Shown in pieces: positions 26,301 to 38,040 of a stretch of 64,000 nucleotides of DNA. Numbering within the stretch: position 1 is the first letter of the stretch; each line of letters opens with the position of its first letter. The position numbers and the translations under genes were made by a program. The DNA comes from Rhynchonema sp. JSB1_4 (Eukaryota > Nematoda > Chromadorea > Monhysterida > Xyalidae), in contig JASAMV010003866.1 of the NCBI GenBank assembly GCA_030248065.1, forward strand, positions 20,497-84,496, read 5' to 3'. A model generated the notes under the pieces. The model made no database searches. It saw only the letters and a program-made list of their open reading frames with translations, and was not told the origin of the DNA.

Positions 26301-28698
26301 ACGATAATGTGAAAAAACGCATCAAATTGACTGAAAATTAGGTAGCGGGGGTTTTTCGACACGAGAAGTTCGAACATGGTCTGAGAACCTTGGGTACTTT
26401 TGATCTGAGAACACTGGGTCCATTGAATAGTGTCAGGGCAAATTTGGGTGCGTTTGGTTCGCACTGACAAGCTCTGGCGCCTCGGTCTGTTTGCGAAAGC
26501 AGGGCGAAGGCGAAACAGACCAACATTACTGCAATCAGTACATTGGATCTGGCAGAAAATTTGGCACGGGGGTTTTTGGGCACAACAAATATAAACTTAA
26601 CTTTGTAGTCCTTGTATTCACGACACAAGAAATAAGGCCCAGTCAAAGTTGCGTCCAGAAATCAAAAGTGTTTGGATTTGGCTGAAAATTGGGTGCCGGA
26701 GGTGATTCCGAACATAAGCTAAATGACGTGGACCAAAGACGTGTCGTGCAATGTGTGGCGTACAAAACAACGATGGGAAAAGCAGCATGGCAAAAATAGC
26801 GCTCTTTTTTTTTCAAAGAGTAACTGTAGATGTGTAGTCCTAAGCCTAAGCCTAAGCCTAGGCCTTATGCCTAAGCCTAGTCCCAAGTCTAAGCCTAACC
26901 CTAATCTCAAGCCTTGTGTCCAAGATTCAAGCTCACTAAAGACGCTGGTTTTTCAGCAACACTGTTTTTCAGACACTGTTCTCGCTGTTGGCCCAAACTG
27001 CTCTTCTCTTGGCCCTAAATTGACCATACAGTGAAGTTATCCAGACTTTTAGATTCCCCATGCCAAAAACCGCAAATCATCAGCTGAGCGCAAGCACATT
27101 TCATTTTTGACCCAAGCTTGACCGAACTGCGGTATTTCACTGGGCCAAAAACACCCGGACCATAAAATGAAGTTCATTTTCTGTTGTCTTTGCCCAAAAT
27201 CCGTTGTGTCACATCCGAGCCAAATCACATTCGGCCAGATCCGAGCACTTTTGATTCTTGTACTCAAATTGGATCTGACCGTATTTCAGGGACCAGAAGT
27301 GCCAGGACCAAAACACTGAAGCCCATATTCGAATTCCGCATGCACAAAAACCCGGGTATCAGTCAAACTGAAGCTTATTTACATGCAGTTTCTTTACATT
27401 ATTCTCAACCCAGGGAAGGTTCTTTTGGACCACCCTGTACTGTACATGCCTACACTTCACGCCGTGATTTTCCATGCTACATATATACATAGCTTGTGTA
27501 CCATGACTCACCTCGTGGTACACATCTCATGAGAGGGCAGCTCACACTCCCACACAAAACGTTTGGGTGCACCGCGTACATGCGATCCCCCAACAAGTAT
27601 AGCATCCTAATGCGCAGGATTACTTTGGCCCACCGCGGTTCTGCGGTCAACTGCTTCCCCACCGGATGGCTATGTCCAACACACAAACTATAGCCGACTG
27701 CAGCCCATCGGGGTCAACTGCTTGCTACTGGAGTCGACTGCGGTGGCTGTTTTCGTGTGTGGTGGCCCGCGGTAGTCAACCGCAATGGCAGGCAATTGCA
27801 TGCTAAACAAAGCAATCAGGTATGTAGGCTTGCAGTTGACTGCAGTCAACCGCGGTGGGCCGAAAACATCCTGCGCTCTAGGACGCTGCTTGTTGGGGAT
27901 CTGTAGGTACTGGATTCTGACGATTAGAAACACTGCATTAACACAATATACTTTTGTGGAATTCAGAGAGCAGACATTACGTGGTATAACGCCTACATGG
28001 AACGTTTATGAAGAGAGCTGAGTAACGAAGCAGTCGCAAAGAATTCACGGTGCGGTGCACAGAACCATTGTTCAGTTACAGCAGTCACCTTGAACGTTGG
28101 TATTGTATCAATCGGCTTCTACTTCGTGAGCAGACAGAATGAACAGAATAGCACTTTTAAGAACTTACAAAAAGCAAATTGAACAATCAAATATGGAGTT
28201 ACTACGCATGCATGCGCCATCAAACAAGACGCGTGACGTTAGTAGCAAATTGCGAAATATCGACAAAGTCAGTGAAACATCAACAGTGGGTGGGCATGTT
28301 GTCCACTGCAAACAAGGAACAACATAGAATGCTCATTACCACCAACCAGCAGTGACGGTGTTGTTGTTGTTGGTGGTGGTCGCTGTCACCGTCGTTTGCC
28401 GCAGTTGTGTGTCGACCGTCATTTCGGTGTCGATGGGTGTTCGCTGTTGGTCGTCTGGATTGAACAATTCGTCCATGTAGATCGACTCGAGCGAGCCAGA
28501 CAGCGACGAACGCGACCGGCCACTGGACGAATCGGGCGGCGAGTCGATCGATCGATTGATTGATTGGATGATCAGCGATTGCGATTGCGAATGATGATGA
28601 TGATGATGATTGTAGCCGTTGTTGTTATTGTTGTTGTTGTCGTCGCTGTTGTTGCTCCGTTGCTGCCAAACGGTGCTCATCGGTGCTGCGACTAGCAT
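14136..28698 (-). CDS. NR4A: Nuclear receptor of the NR4A family (NGFI-B / DHR38 / NHR-6 type)
   Basis: Transcription factor expected to bind NBRE-type sites. Exons on the minus strand: 28347-28698, 20701-20801, 20107-20454, 17680-17887, 16799-17070, 16221-16396, 15926-16085, 15729-15858, 15491-15655, 15314-15339, 15037-15209, 14544-14746, 14136-14389; 855 aa, all phases agree. The N-terminal part is low-complexity: polyN, a six-His run and a polyQ run at about residues 178-203. The DNA-binding domain (about 515-590) has [14 protein letters not shown], the P-box CEGCKGFFK and [14 protein letters not shown]. It is followed by the NR4A-specific extension [16 protein letters not shown]. The ligand-binding domain shows [10 protein letters not shown] and LTLRLAYR. 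The C-terminus ([14 protein letters not shown]) lacks the usual AF-2 sequence. The 26-base exon at 15314 is the weakest call. The start is the first ATG in the exon, but an upstream exon at 34125 could extend the protein. The first intron is 7.5 kb. Confidence 0.93.
16980..17035 (-). repeat. Second glutamine/histidine-coding CAA-rich tract
   Basis: CAA/CAT-rich array in the NR4A exon 16799-17070. It encodes glutamines with a His-His interruption ([15 protein letters not shown]). Confidence 0.75.
17263..17639. mobile_element. Foldback MITE, ACCGGAGTTTTCC family, copy 1
   Basis: The ends are ACCGAAGTTTCC and GGAGAACTCCGAT. The interior carries repeated AGAGCCCCGGGGGCTCT palindromes at about 17296, 17500 and 17605. 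It lies in an NR4A intron, about 40 bases from the exon end at 17680. Related copies start at 19222, 24685 and 54485. Confidence 0.75.
18065..18260. repeat. Degenerate GGGATCGGGATT-type repeat
   Basis: Irregular short tandem units such as GGGATGGGGATTGG, GGGATCGGGATC and CCGGAACGGAATC. The same kind of sequence forms the first 60 bases of the window and recurs at about 265-320. Origin unknown; it reads like a decayed minisatellite. Confidence 0.5.
18751..19021. mobile_element. Inverted-repeat element with 47-base arms
   Basis: The left arm TCTCGGAAGGTCATCAGG continues through GGGGATTCAATATCACA. The right arm at 18975-19021 is its complement with one or two changes. No coding sequence. A telomere-like array follows directly. 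Confidence 0.75.
19099..19176. repeat. Interstitial telomere-like array, CCTAAG/TTAGGC units
   Basis: Degenerate array of CCTAAG hexamers (for example GCCTAAGCCTAAGCCTAACC), equivalent to TTAGGC on the minus strand, which is the nematode telomere unit. It sits between two inverted-repeat elements inside an NR4A intron. Similar arrays lie at 26838 and 35222. Confidence 0.7.
19222..19690. mobile_element. Foldback MITE, ACCGGAGTTTTCC family, copy 2
   Basis: The best-preserved copy. The ends are TACCGGAGTTTTCCACTT and AAGTGGAAAACTCCGGTA. The interior has nested palindromes AAAGCCCCCGGGGGCTC next to both ends (about 19240-19310 and 19545-19675). No reading frame. Confidence 0.85.
20308..20377 (-). 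repeat. CAA/CAG array coding polyglutamine
   Basis: Nearly pure CAA repeats on the minus strand, with single interruptions, encode the polyQ run in exon 3 of the NR4A gene. Mostly CAA codons; the tract is flanked by ordinary coding sequence. Confidence 0.85.
21363..22072. mobile_element. Long foldback element with about 200-base arms
   Basis: The left arm starts ACAGTACCGGTTGCATCTC and the right arm ends GATGCAACCGGTACTGT. The arms are filled with tandem and inverted GCATGATTCATGCGGCAT-type units, so each arm can also fold on itself. The unique centre of about 220 bases has no coding capacity. Located in the first NR4A intron. Confidence 0.85.
22377..22459 (+). tRNA. tRNA-like sequence (degenerate tRNA or SINE head)
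   Basis: The acceptor stem GTTCCCG pairs with CGGGAGC followed by discriminator A. The D-arm region reads ACTCAGTTGGCAGAGC, with an imperfect A box. The T arm GGAGG-TTCGAGT-CCTTC carries a perfect B box (GGTTCGAGTCC). The middle is about ten bases too long and has no clean anticodon stem, so I cannot assign an amino acid. It could be a tRNA pseudogene, a tRNA with a small intron, or the 5' part of a tRNA-derived SINE. It lies in an NR4A intron, on the opposite strand to that gene. Confidence 0.5.
22704..23184. mobile_element. MITE with CAGGGTTGGGCAAAA ends
   Basis: The left end is CAGGGTTGGGCAAAAAAAAA and the right end TTTTTTGCCCAACCCTG. The A/T-rich arms contain AAAACGTTTTTT blocks. CAGGGTTGGGC ends are common on hAT-type non-autonomous elements in animals. 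No transposase. Confidence 0.75.
23212..23345. mobile_element. Fragment of the GGCGGATCCAGGGGGCC element
   Basis: GGCGGATCCAGGGGGCCACA and the following 100 bases match the start of the complete copy at 23855. I see no right end; a truncated copy. Confidence 0.55.
23855..24211. mobile_element. MITE with GGCGGATCC / GGATCCGCC-type ends
   Basis: Starts AGGGCGGATCCAGGGGGGCC and ends GCTGATCCGCCACTG. The right end has the same CAGTGGCGGATC terminus as the element at 4507. The interior holds CTTGGCCAAAAGC, also seen in that element, so the two are one family. Confidence 0.65.
24685..25163. mobile_element. Foldback MITE, ACCGGAGTTTTCC family, copy 3
   Basis: The ends are GCCGGAGTTTTCCGCATAGA and GGAAACCTCCGGT. 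The AGAGCC/GGGGCTCT palindromes near 24700-24740 and 24970-25140 are more degraded than in the 19222 copy. Confidence 0.7.
25864..25965. mobile_element. Small palindromic element (102 bases)
   Basis: TCAAATCATCTCGTCAA at the left is matched by TTGACGAGATGATTTGA at the right. A second inner pair is CGTCGAACACAT / ATGTGTTCGACG. Compact perfect-ended MITE in an NR4A intron. Confidence 0.8.
26272..27435. mobile_element. MITE-like element with GGTGGTCCAAAAGTTCC ends, about 1.16 kb
   Basis: GGTGGTCCAAAAGTTCC at the left and GGTTCTTTTGGACCACC at the right form terminal inverted repeats. The interior has a CCTAAG array and several related CCAAAAAC/GGGTGTTTTTG segments but no transposase frame. Confidence 0.6.
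26838..26905. repeat. Interstitial telomere-like array, CCTAAG/TTAGGC units
   Basis: CCTAAGCCTAAGCCTAAGCC followed by degenerate units, inside the element 26272-27435. This suggests the array moves with the element rather than marking an old chromosome end. Confidence 0.7.
27584..27901. mobile_element. MITE with GATCCCCAACAAG ends
   Basis: The left end is GATCCCCCAACAAGTATAGC and the right end GCTGCTTGTTGGGGATC. Inner inverted blocks GGCCCACCGCGG / CCGCGGTGGGCC and repeated GGTCAACTGC / GCAGTTGACTGC units lie between them. 318 bases, no coding sequence. Confidence 0.8.
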
Positions 28699-31600
28699 CG
28701 GGCCAACGGTTGGTATATAGGGATAGGATAATCACAACATTCGCACACCACAGAATGCTGCACTGCCACTGCGGGTTGATGATCTGGTGAATTGGTGCTG
28801 TACAGAGCTGCAACATCAAACGTGGTATATGTAGTACCAGGGTAATGCAAACATACCACATCTTACGCCATACAACAGCTGAGCGGAGGCGAAACGCGCC
28901 AAATGATAGTGTAAATGCGCGCATTTTTTGTGCCGACTCGCACCAGATTGGGGCGCTGCTCAACGCGCCTACCTATGTGGGTACACCCAACCATATGAAC
29001 GAACATCAAAGCGGCGACTGGATGCGAAGAAACTTATAAAGAATCTGGAGTAATGCGCATCGTAATATTTTGTAGCGAACGGGCTCAGTTATCTATATAT
29101 GTTCACGTATGTACACCTATATATTGGGCGTGTAGCAGCCAGTTAAAACAGCTGTTGGCTTGTTGGAACGCTTATGCCGCTAACGCCGTTCTCAAACTGA
29201 GGCTCTGATGTCAAAAAATGATGGAAGGTAATAAGCGACACAGAATTCACTGCCATATGGCGGCTAACGTGCGCGTGCACACCAAAACCAAACCAACGAC
29301 GCGGTCTAGCGCGGAAACTTGTGCGCTCGAAAACACAGAGGATGCAAACACTAAATAAGGATGGGATATGGAAAAATATAAAACGTCGGTCATTAATGCG
29401 CTTGCGAAACTTCCACCGAAACCGGGCGCCCGAATCTGAGCGTCTGGGGATGTGAACTTGAAGATTGTTGGGTTCCGATCGCGTTTGAAATGCGATCCAG
29501 TTTGGTGCGGCATCGAAAAAGTTTGTTGAACAACAGATTTCAGAGGCCTTCACGCACATAATAATACAGTAACTGAATGAAATACACGCATGTTATGACG
29601 ACCATATGTGGAAGGAAACGTTACTGTACACACGTACATACCTATGTAATCTATAGCATGTAATACGACCACGCTTACATCTGTAAATGGGAAACGGGAA
29701 AACGACATCGACGAACGTAATAAAAGAGAACGAAGAAAAATGTGTTCGCGCGGCGTTGTGTGAATCAAGTTCAAAAAAGTTGAAGAAAAACCAGCGCAAA
29801 AGAAAACAAACAGCACGCGCGCTCACGCACATTGCAGGAAGTGGTAGTGTGACACCAACGCACGCTTGTACCATCAAGTAGATACAGATATACATACCTA
29901 CACACAAACACAAGCCGGCGCAGGTAAACATCAAACACTGCCGGTACAGTTTGGCAAACTCAAACGCATTACAGAAACATGCATAAATTCATGAACGAAT
30001 AATGAAAATGACTGAACAGAACAGCGTGTTGTTGTGGAGTACGTAGGAGTCAGTCAGTGGAGACAGCAGACGCATGATTGTTTGTGAGTGGCAGGCGCAT
30101 GAATGAATGAGCGTACACACAGGGGGCGGAGTTACGCTACTACGCACGCTATACGTCACATAATTACGTTACGCACCGCACACACATGCATACATGTGCT
30201 TATGCGTGGTATGTAAGCTACGGCACAAGCTGCTGCTGCCGCTGACAGTGACGGCTCATACACTGCCTACGGCACTAAGCTGATACAGTCAGAGTCAGTT
30301 GGATACTATATGTCTAATCGGTACTTGGGTGCCAGGCAGGTCACACAGTGCACGCGGTGTGGGACACCATGTATTGTTGGTCGTGTACCCAGCAACCAAC
30401 GCCGACGTGTGCACCGGGACAGGCAGCGTAGCGTAATCACGCTCTGCCCGATAACAGAGGGCGGGGGGCATCGTGCGGCAGTCACATAGCTGCCCACGCA
30501 GTTTTCGTGGCGCCCACGCGAACATACATGTGTACATGTTGTCATGCAGGTCGATGGGCCACAGCGGTGCACGTGGGCGACACACACATGTACACCTACG
30601 TGCTGCACGTCTACCGTAAGACGGAGCACTCGCTTCGCTACATTGCTACTCACTTGACTGCACCACATGAAGTAGTAGTGCACCATGTCCCCGTCAAGTT
30701 CCGCTCGCAAGACAACAATTGTGCGCCACACGATGATGTGGCTGTCAAGCAACAAGCCTTATCAAGCGTGCCCTGTTGTCTTGTTGTGTGGGGCCGTTGT
30801 TGTTGTTGTTGTGTCTTGTGTCATTTAGTAATGTGACTGCAGGTCAATCAATTGGAAATGACATGAATTGAACTCGCAGATGTTTCATAACTTTGATTGA
30901 CCCGCTGTTTACAGAAGCCACAGTTGCTTGACATCAACTATTGGCAATGACATTGCTGTTGTTTTTTATGCCCCAGTGTACATGAACCGACCGCTAGTGC
31001 AGCACTCATATCATGCAGTGATACACAGTGAGCGGTTACAGCTTACATGCAGATCACTAGTAGCCATGGGCAGGTTGGTTATGCACTTTGGTTTGGCCAA
31101 CGCATTCGCGTCGTATATATTGCAGAGCTGACGTAGTCATTACGTTTTTATGTGACATCAACGTGATATGATGACGCTATATCCACATATTCAACGTTGG
31201 TAGGTATTGAAAAAAAATAGATATTGGTCGCACAATGACTATATAAGAATTCATCAAATCAATCCTGATGTTCACGTTCAGTCACTCTTAACCACTGTGC
31301 TATTTGTGATTCTGACAAAACATTTTCAGCTGAAAATAATCTAGCAGATCCACCACGTTGCCGCAGGTCTGAAACATTCTCTTTACCACATGCTTTGTGT
31401 GCGATCACGCAACGCAACGTCATTGCCCCGTCGCTTTCCCTCTTTACGATTCAGGAAAAAAATTTGACCAATTCTTATAAAGTCATTGTGCGACCAATAC
31501 ATATGTATGCGTGCCAAGGTTACGGTATATATTACACGTGCGAAAATGAGATGCGAAATTCGATGCGCTTATGTTTTGGCTTTATGACGATTTCAAAATA

Positions 31601-34124
31601 GGTGGTGGTGGAAACGTAGTTTACGTCATTGAATTGTGTATGTCGGTAATATGAGATCACTTTTTGGCGTTTGTTTGTTGATTTCAGGAATAAAAAAAGT
31701 GAGCCGATGTCCAACAAATCACACGTTCCGATTGTGTAATTGCGTAAACATGGTGAACTTTACAGCGTCAAGCACCACTGCGCACGTGCTCAAGGGGAAT
31801 ATCTGATTCCGTTGACAATCAGCTGACCGAAAAGAGCACGTACAAGCAACAAACATGCGTGCAGTGTACGAAATAGGTATACCATTGCAAGAACTTAAAA
31901 CAGAATAACTGAAACTCAGTGCTGCCTGCCATGTCATCTGCAATGCCGCATGGAATTAATCGTAAAAAGCAAATTCAAATCGCAATCTCACTTTTTCCTC
32001 GCAGAATTGCTGGCACTAGTCCACAGTCACGCACAAGTGGGAAAACTATGCACCAAACAACCCGCACTTTGGGGTGACACTTATTTTGAATGCAACATCT
32101 GGGCCCGAGCTTTCGGTAGACCATAATTGTTTGTGGTGCTCCCCGTTTGTGGTCAAAAGTCCCTACCAACGTGAATTGTGTACTGGCTAATTGTATCGAT
32201 CTTGACGCAGTGCGTGAATTGTGTGGGATGGTCGACAACGTATAGGTCATGCAGATCTGCCAACGCAAGTAAGCATATCTGCCTGGATGATCATTTTAGT
32301 GTCTATTCATTGGGTGACGCGATAACACATACAAACAGCAGGCACAGCCGATCGCGAACGTAAGACAGCAATTCGTTCGTCCGTGTAGCGTCAACGGCAA
32401 AAGTTGACAAGTAAGCGATATAAACGAATTTAAGGAACGCACGACGTAATTTACATCAACTTATTGAAAGTTTTAAATACCTACCTACATACACATGGTC
32501 CCGGTGTACTGTCTCGCTCTTGATCCGGGCAACACAGCGGCAGGTGAAACCAATGGAATTTATTTTTAGTGGACGGCGCCCCACGGCTACAATATTCCCT
32601 CTTGCATGTCCTGTTGCCCACGTTATTTTGCGCGCATCTTAAGGGTGTATAGTCCGTCAATTGTTTAATCTGTTCGGTGTTATTGGAGTTGGCTGGCTGC
32701 GATTTTGCTGCTCCTCGGCAGATTAGTTCCCAGAAAAAACCCGCATGTAAAATATGCCCGTATCCTCTTTCTTTGTGTTCGAATCATTTCGCAAATCTGG
32801 TTTGCGCATGTGTCTTTTCCTCTCAGAATTGAGCTGTGAAGAGGGACAGAAAAATCTGACTCAGCGAGCTTCAAAAAAGTGAGAAATTGGTTGCGGACTA
32901 TAAGCGCATATAGTGCCCCATGCTGCATATAAGCGATCTTAAGCGACGCGAGTATGCGATCCGGATCCTGTTACCATGCAGAAGTGTGACAGAAATGGTC
33001 ACTTCGGCCGAAAATGGTCAAAAAATATGAGCTGACCACCGTTAAACCAGGTTTTCTACAAACGGGTGTCTGGAATGGAGATTGAAACTAAATCGAAAAT
33101 ACAGGCTGAAAATACTGCTTTCAGTAGTTTTGGCGGTGGTCCACTGTGATGCATGCCCTCCGTGACCAGGGAAACTTTTTTTAACAAATTGAGTGTAGTT
33201 GGTAAAATAGCACGAGTTGTGACCTTCTTACGCGTTTATGAAACATTTGTGACCAATCTGTATGCTGACAACATGCGATATGCCGAAATACTTAATTTCA
33301 ATGTCTGGAGGTCGGGTCAAAATTTTTTATCTTTCGGGCTTCCGGGCTCAGACAGGGAGTTGATACTGGAATTATTGATGACCATGAGTGTTTTGGACCA
33401 AGCACGCTGTTGACGTGCCAAGTTTCATTGAAATCGGTTAAGGTCGCGTATATGGCGTACACCCTTTGCCTGAAGATGAGCCTTTGATGGGTCACCAAGC
33501 AAAATTCTTTGGCGTCGCCGTCTCACGTTCGAGACCCATGTTATCCTGGTTAGTGCACTTATGCCAGGGCGAAGAAATGTCCGGCACTCAATCACCAATA
33601 CGATCATTCTTCTTACAATGCACGGTCGGTACTTAATGCACACGTCAAGCGCCATTGATGAGAATGAGGGTACAATGTACTTTCAGGTACATAGATAAAC
33701 TCAGATTTAGGTTTGTGCTTTGTGTAGTTGAAAGCCACCTAGAAGCACCAAACGTTCACAAACACGCAGCAACATTACCACGAGGCACATGCATCAATGA
33801 TCAATCGTCCATTGAGGACTTCTCAACGGCCTAGCGACATTATCGATGTGTGTATGAGCATACAACATGTCGACTTTTTCGACTGTTTGCTTTTAACATG
33901 ATTATGCAATGTCGTAAACCACAGGACAAGCCTGTGCCCAAGTCGGAGTAAAAAAGGCATCAATCGTGCGACAACCTCTCTACGGCCATCTATGTATGTA
34001 CTGTATATGGTGTTTCCAGAGAGACACCTTCTGTTCGTGTATCAGCACACCACCACGTTTGATACAGCACAAACGAGTCAAAATCATCCGTTCAACCTTA
34101 AACTGCAATATTCCTTCACTTACG

Positions 34125-34218
34125 CGAGTGTGAGGGGTTCATGTTGTTGTTGTCGTTGAACCAACGAATGTTCTCAGCCAGCAATGCCATGCAACGTTCG
34201 TGTGTTGATGAGAATTTC
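34125..34218 (-). CDS. Unassigned coding exon, possibly a 5' exon of the NR4A gene
   Basis: A CTTTTCAG acceptor is followed by 94 bases open in only one frame and then a strong donor (CGC|GTAAGTG). The product includes MALLAENIRWFNDNNN. It ends in phase 1. The NR4A first exon has a possible acceptor GATGCTAG at 28692-28699 whose downstream phase fits, giving a join through [12 protein letters not shown] do not recognise the peptide, and no further exon of another gene was found nearby. It could also belong to an unrelated minus-strand gene. Confidence 0.35.
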
Positions 34219-35221
34219 TGAAAAGTTAAAATGAGCCAATGGCTCTCATTTCTATAAGCATAATCAGCGTAACTTGAATAACATGAGAAAATTCACAAAA
34301 AAGTACATTCATATGTACATAATGTACACCTAAATTTCTTTTTTTAATCAAACATGAACCGACGTAAGTATTTGTATATGTTTTTCAATGATTTCTGTTC
34401 AACGATTTCGCGCATATGAGAGGGTGACTACATCACAAAATATGAAGATGAGGTTATAGGTACTGTATGTATGTGATCATTTTGAGGCAAATTGCAGCAC
34501 TGTATTATTGCCCTGCACCGCACAAAGCAACATGTCGAGCCAGGCTGCTGGAAACTATGGCTGAATCTGCCATTGACTGATGTTACCATTACCCTGCCCG
34601 GGGCCACTATTCCATGAATCGGCTATGGTACAGTCGTCAACTAAAATGGTCGACTTTCGTCGTAGTAGTAGTAGTACTTTATTTCGTTTCAGACACGAAA
34701 AGGGTAAACATCAACAACCGCTCGAGGCGTGACAGTAACGACGAATACCTAGGTTTTTACAATTTAGCCGGCACCAATTACATAAAGAGTTGGAGTACAT
34801 TTGCATGAATATAATAAGTCGTCGCCAACTTAAGTAGCCCTGGATGAGGGCGAGAGAATTTACATGGACGTTGACTACAAGAGTCGACGATCTGAATTGA
34901 GGACAGTACCGTAAGCCCATGAATCGGTGTCCTCAGCCCAATACCAGACGTCGAACCTCGAGAACGAACTTGAGAGTATTCGAGTGCGTGGGTTGATCAA
35001 AATTGTTTTTGTGACTAATGAATGAAAGAGCACTGCACGCAATCACTGCGACGTGAATGAGGAGTAGAATCCATCGAACAAGACGTCTACGTCCTTTCAC
35101 CAACATGAAAATATTAATGTAAACACATATGAGGTTTCACAACACCACTGACATTGTACGTATATTAGTCATTGATGCGTCTATTTTTAGACGACTTAGA
35201 TTTTGGCGGATACATGGCCAG

Positions 35222-35243
35222 GTTAAGGCTTAGGCTTAGGCGC
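35222..35243. repeat. Short telomere-like stretch, TTAGGC units
   Basis: About three GCTTAG(GC) units in the opposite orientation to the two CCTAAG arrays at 19099 and 26838. No obvious element boundary around it. Confidence 0.5.
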
Positions 35244-35514
35244 ACTGCGAACCATTTGTTGTGGTCTTATCTCGAGCCTATGGGGTAGCCCTGAGAACGG
35301 CTTTTGGGTGTTAGGGTAAGGCGCCTTGTGCGGCGGGGGGGGAGCTTGTGACGTTATGACCCTGCTGTTGTCATATGGCCAACGTGGCCGTCCTCTGGGC
35401 GGTATCGAACTTGGGGTTGAATTATGAACGAGCCACTGTGGAGGAAGTAATTATAATCATCTTAGTGCTGCAATACCGATTACCAAATCCATATGTGTCA
35501 TAACTTTTTCAGTT

Positions 35515-35886
35515 ACATACAGTCCAGCCACGTGCTCATGAGACCACTTACTTTGAAGTTGACTTGTACGGATCCAATAATGTTCCGGTTCCACGTATTT
35601 CGGAAATGAAAGAAAGAGAAACGTATGTATTTTTTAAAAACACGCTCTCCACCTCGGCGCGTAAATTCCCTTTTGACTCCAAAAACATTTATGTGTTGAA
35701 CGACGTTGCTGTTCGCGTAAGCACGCAACAAATTGAGGTCAGACAGCTTGAACTTGTTGCCATCTCTCTCGGCCCAATCTCTTCCTTTTGTTTGCGAAAA
35801 CCCATGTAACCGGCGCATTTTTTTATCTGGCCAAGCAAGCTTTAAAAAGAGTCGTCTCATGAGCTCGTGGTTGGACTATATGTACG
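35515..35886. mobile_element. Foldback element with about 45-base arms
   Basis: The left arm contains AGTCCAGCCACGTGCTCATG. The right arm contains CATGAGCTCGTGGTTGGACT. The arms continue inward through an AAGTT/AAAGC region, and the 270-base centre has no convincing frame. Confidence 0.75.
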
Positions 35887-38040
35887 TATATATCAAATGT
35901 GTTGTTATTTACGTGTTATAATGTTTCCTGTTATAACATATGTTGTTGCCTGACTTTCTCAATTTTCATGGCGACATGCGCTTGTTGCCCTTAAAATGCA
36001 GAAAATTAGGCAGCGACACTGAAAAAGTTGTAACAAATGATTAAGTGAATAACAACACACGCGTTACAAAACTGAAAATGTCAGAACACCTGAGTTTTTT
36101 TTAACGGAATGCATGAAACGTTGAACTCTACTTCATGTTGCCGCCCCTCGAGGAGACTGTCCTGATGACGACAGCATTCAAAATTTTCATGCGCTCGCGC
36201 ATCGGCTGTTTACGCGCAATGACTTACCTATGGTACGTGTTTGTGGTCGACGGTTTCCACGCGGTCACATATCATATCCAAGATGTCCTGCCCACGCATT
36301 GGCAATCGCACTCTGTTGTTGTAAACTGTCGGGTTGCTCAACTATTTTTAAGTCGTATATACTTGTTTATCGATGTTGTCTACCTCTAAACACCTATATA
36401 CAGCGTGATGTCCAACGTGCACACCGTGACGACAATTTTTGTGAGGATTCGGTTTGTCTTCTGGCACGTCTGCAACGTCATCATACAAAAACCTTTTATT
36501 TCTCAGAAAACTTACATAGTCGCTCAGTACAAGTTTTTCGTGACACATGTGCCTCTCTGTGAATGAATCTAAAGTTATCTCAAAAAATGTCGTAGCTCGA
36601 TTTTCAAATCAAGTTCAATACCAAGCCGATTCCAGACCTATGTAGATTAATGTATGGAGACGGATCAATGCAATTTACAGCGGTAATACGATACACTTTT
36701 ATAATCAAATGCGTGGTTATGGTATCAAATTATCAATTAGGTACGTACTAGCGATGGTATGAAAACAATGCACGGATGATGGTTCATTTCATTCTTATCA
36801 ACGGACCACAGTATGTACAAGTTCCAAGAAGGGAAGCCTTATTAAACAACAACAGCAGTATTGATAGGCTTCAGCGTGCTTGGTTCCGACTGAGTTGGCT
36901 GGAAAATCGGTATTATGGGGCATTTAGGACAAAGAAATTTTTAGGCTTTGGGCCACAGGCCTAACTCGACTGAATTTTGACGCTTTTCATTGCACCTGCT
37001 CAGCTCGGTACTGACTCATCGCTTCCAATGCGATCACGTTTCCTGGATATGAACCTCCAGATCAAGTGGCGTTGCAATAACTGCTGCCAAGGTATGTAAC
37101 ACCAGTGTTGATGTAGCTTCTTCGAAACTAAGAATCATGACATGTTGGTGAAACATCTGCTGCATATGCGGTTATATCGGACACGGTCTCTTGTCAGTGC
37201 ATTAGGTTCAACACAATACAATCTTTTCCCAAGAATGCTGAGGTGCGCCTGTAGATGCTGCAGGCCGAGAAAAGAATGATAAACATAAACGAAGGGTTGA
37301 AGCCCAAACAATTAGGAATGGACAGAGTTTACATGAAATACATTAAGGGCATGGTGTTTGCCTGAGGCTTGAGGCATCCACAGCAGGTGTGCTCTTCTGC
37401 AGTTCTTCGGATGCCGGGCATGTATATGACCCGGGTGATATCTGACAGCTATGAAGTAAACGTTTGGCATGCGAAGCACACAATAATGATAACAATTATA
37501 TGTATGAAGTGTTAAACAATCTAGGTCAGCCGGTGCCTGTTGTCTGGCCATACACAACTTGAACTGCGTTGGTAATACAGTATAGGCACCTTGCTTTACA
37601 TTTACAGTAAGCTGCATTCTTCTCGTCAGTACACCAAAACCAAAGCCCAACCTGTAAATTTATCTGCATTGCAAATTTCGACCGCAAGTCAATACACGAT
37701 GGTAAACGCGGTCTTGACATTTCCATGTGCACCAGCGTCGACTCATCGTTAATTTATGGACGTAAAATTGTGCCAAAAGTTGGTGCTGTTGGTTGGTGTA
37801 GCGTGGTCACGTTGATGTGGGTTGTGTTTGGTCGACGTTGGACTGAATGACATAAAAACCTTGGGCGGCTCGTATCAACATTGCCACAAGCGCCTTGGCA
37901 ACGACTTGGCATGGACTTGCCTTTGGCATGCCTTGGGCAAGCCTCTTCGGTGTTGTTTCGGCGAACTGCGCGGCCATTACGTTCAATATTCATATGTACC
38001 GATTTTTGCGACCGACCGATTTCCTTTTTTATACACATAT

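Larger units (their letters stand above)
20802..28346. other. First NR4A intron, transposon-rich
   Basis: This 7.5-kb intron holds at least seven inverted-repeat elements (listed separately), a tRNA-like sequence and a telomere-like array. I recognise no exon within it. Confidence 0.6.

Noticed and set aside
19099..26905. True chromosome end
   Set aside because: The CCTAAG arrays are short, degenerate and inside introns, so they are interstitial.
33153..33655. Open frames on both strands (for example MPSVTRETFFNKLSVVG)
   Set aside because: Overlapping open frames on both strands, no motif, no splice or start support. More likely old repeat sequence.
36395..36460. Possible minus-strand exon after GTTGCAG at 36463 (VPEDKPNPHKNC)
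   Set aside because: No good donor in phase and no partner exon or recognisable domain.
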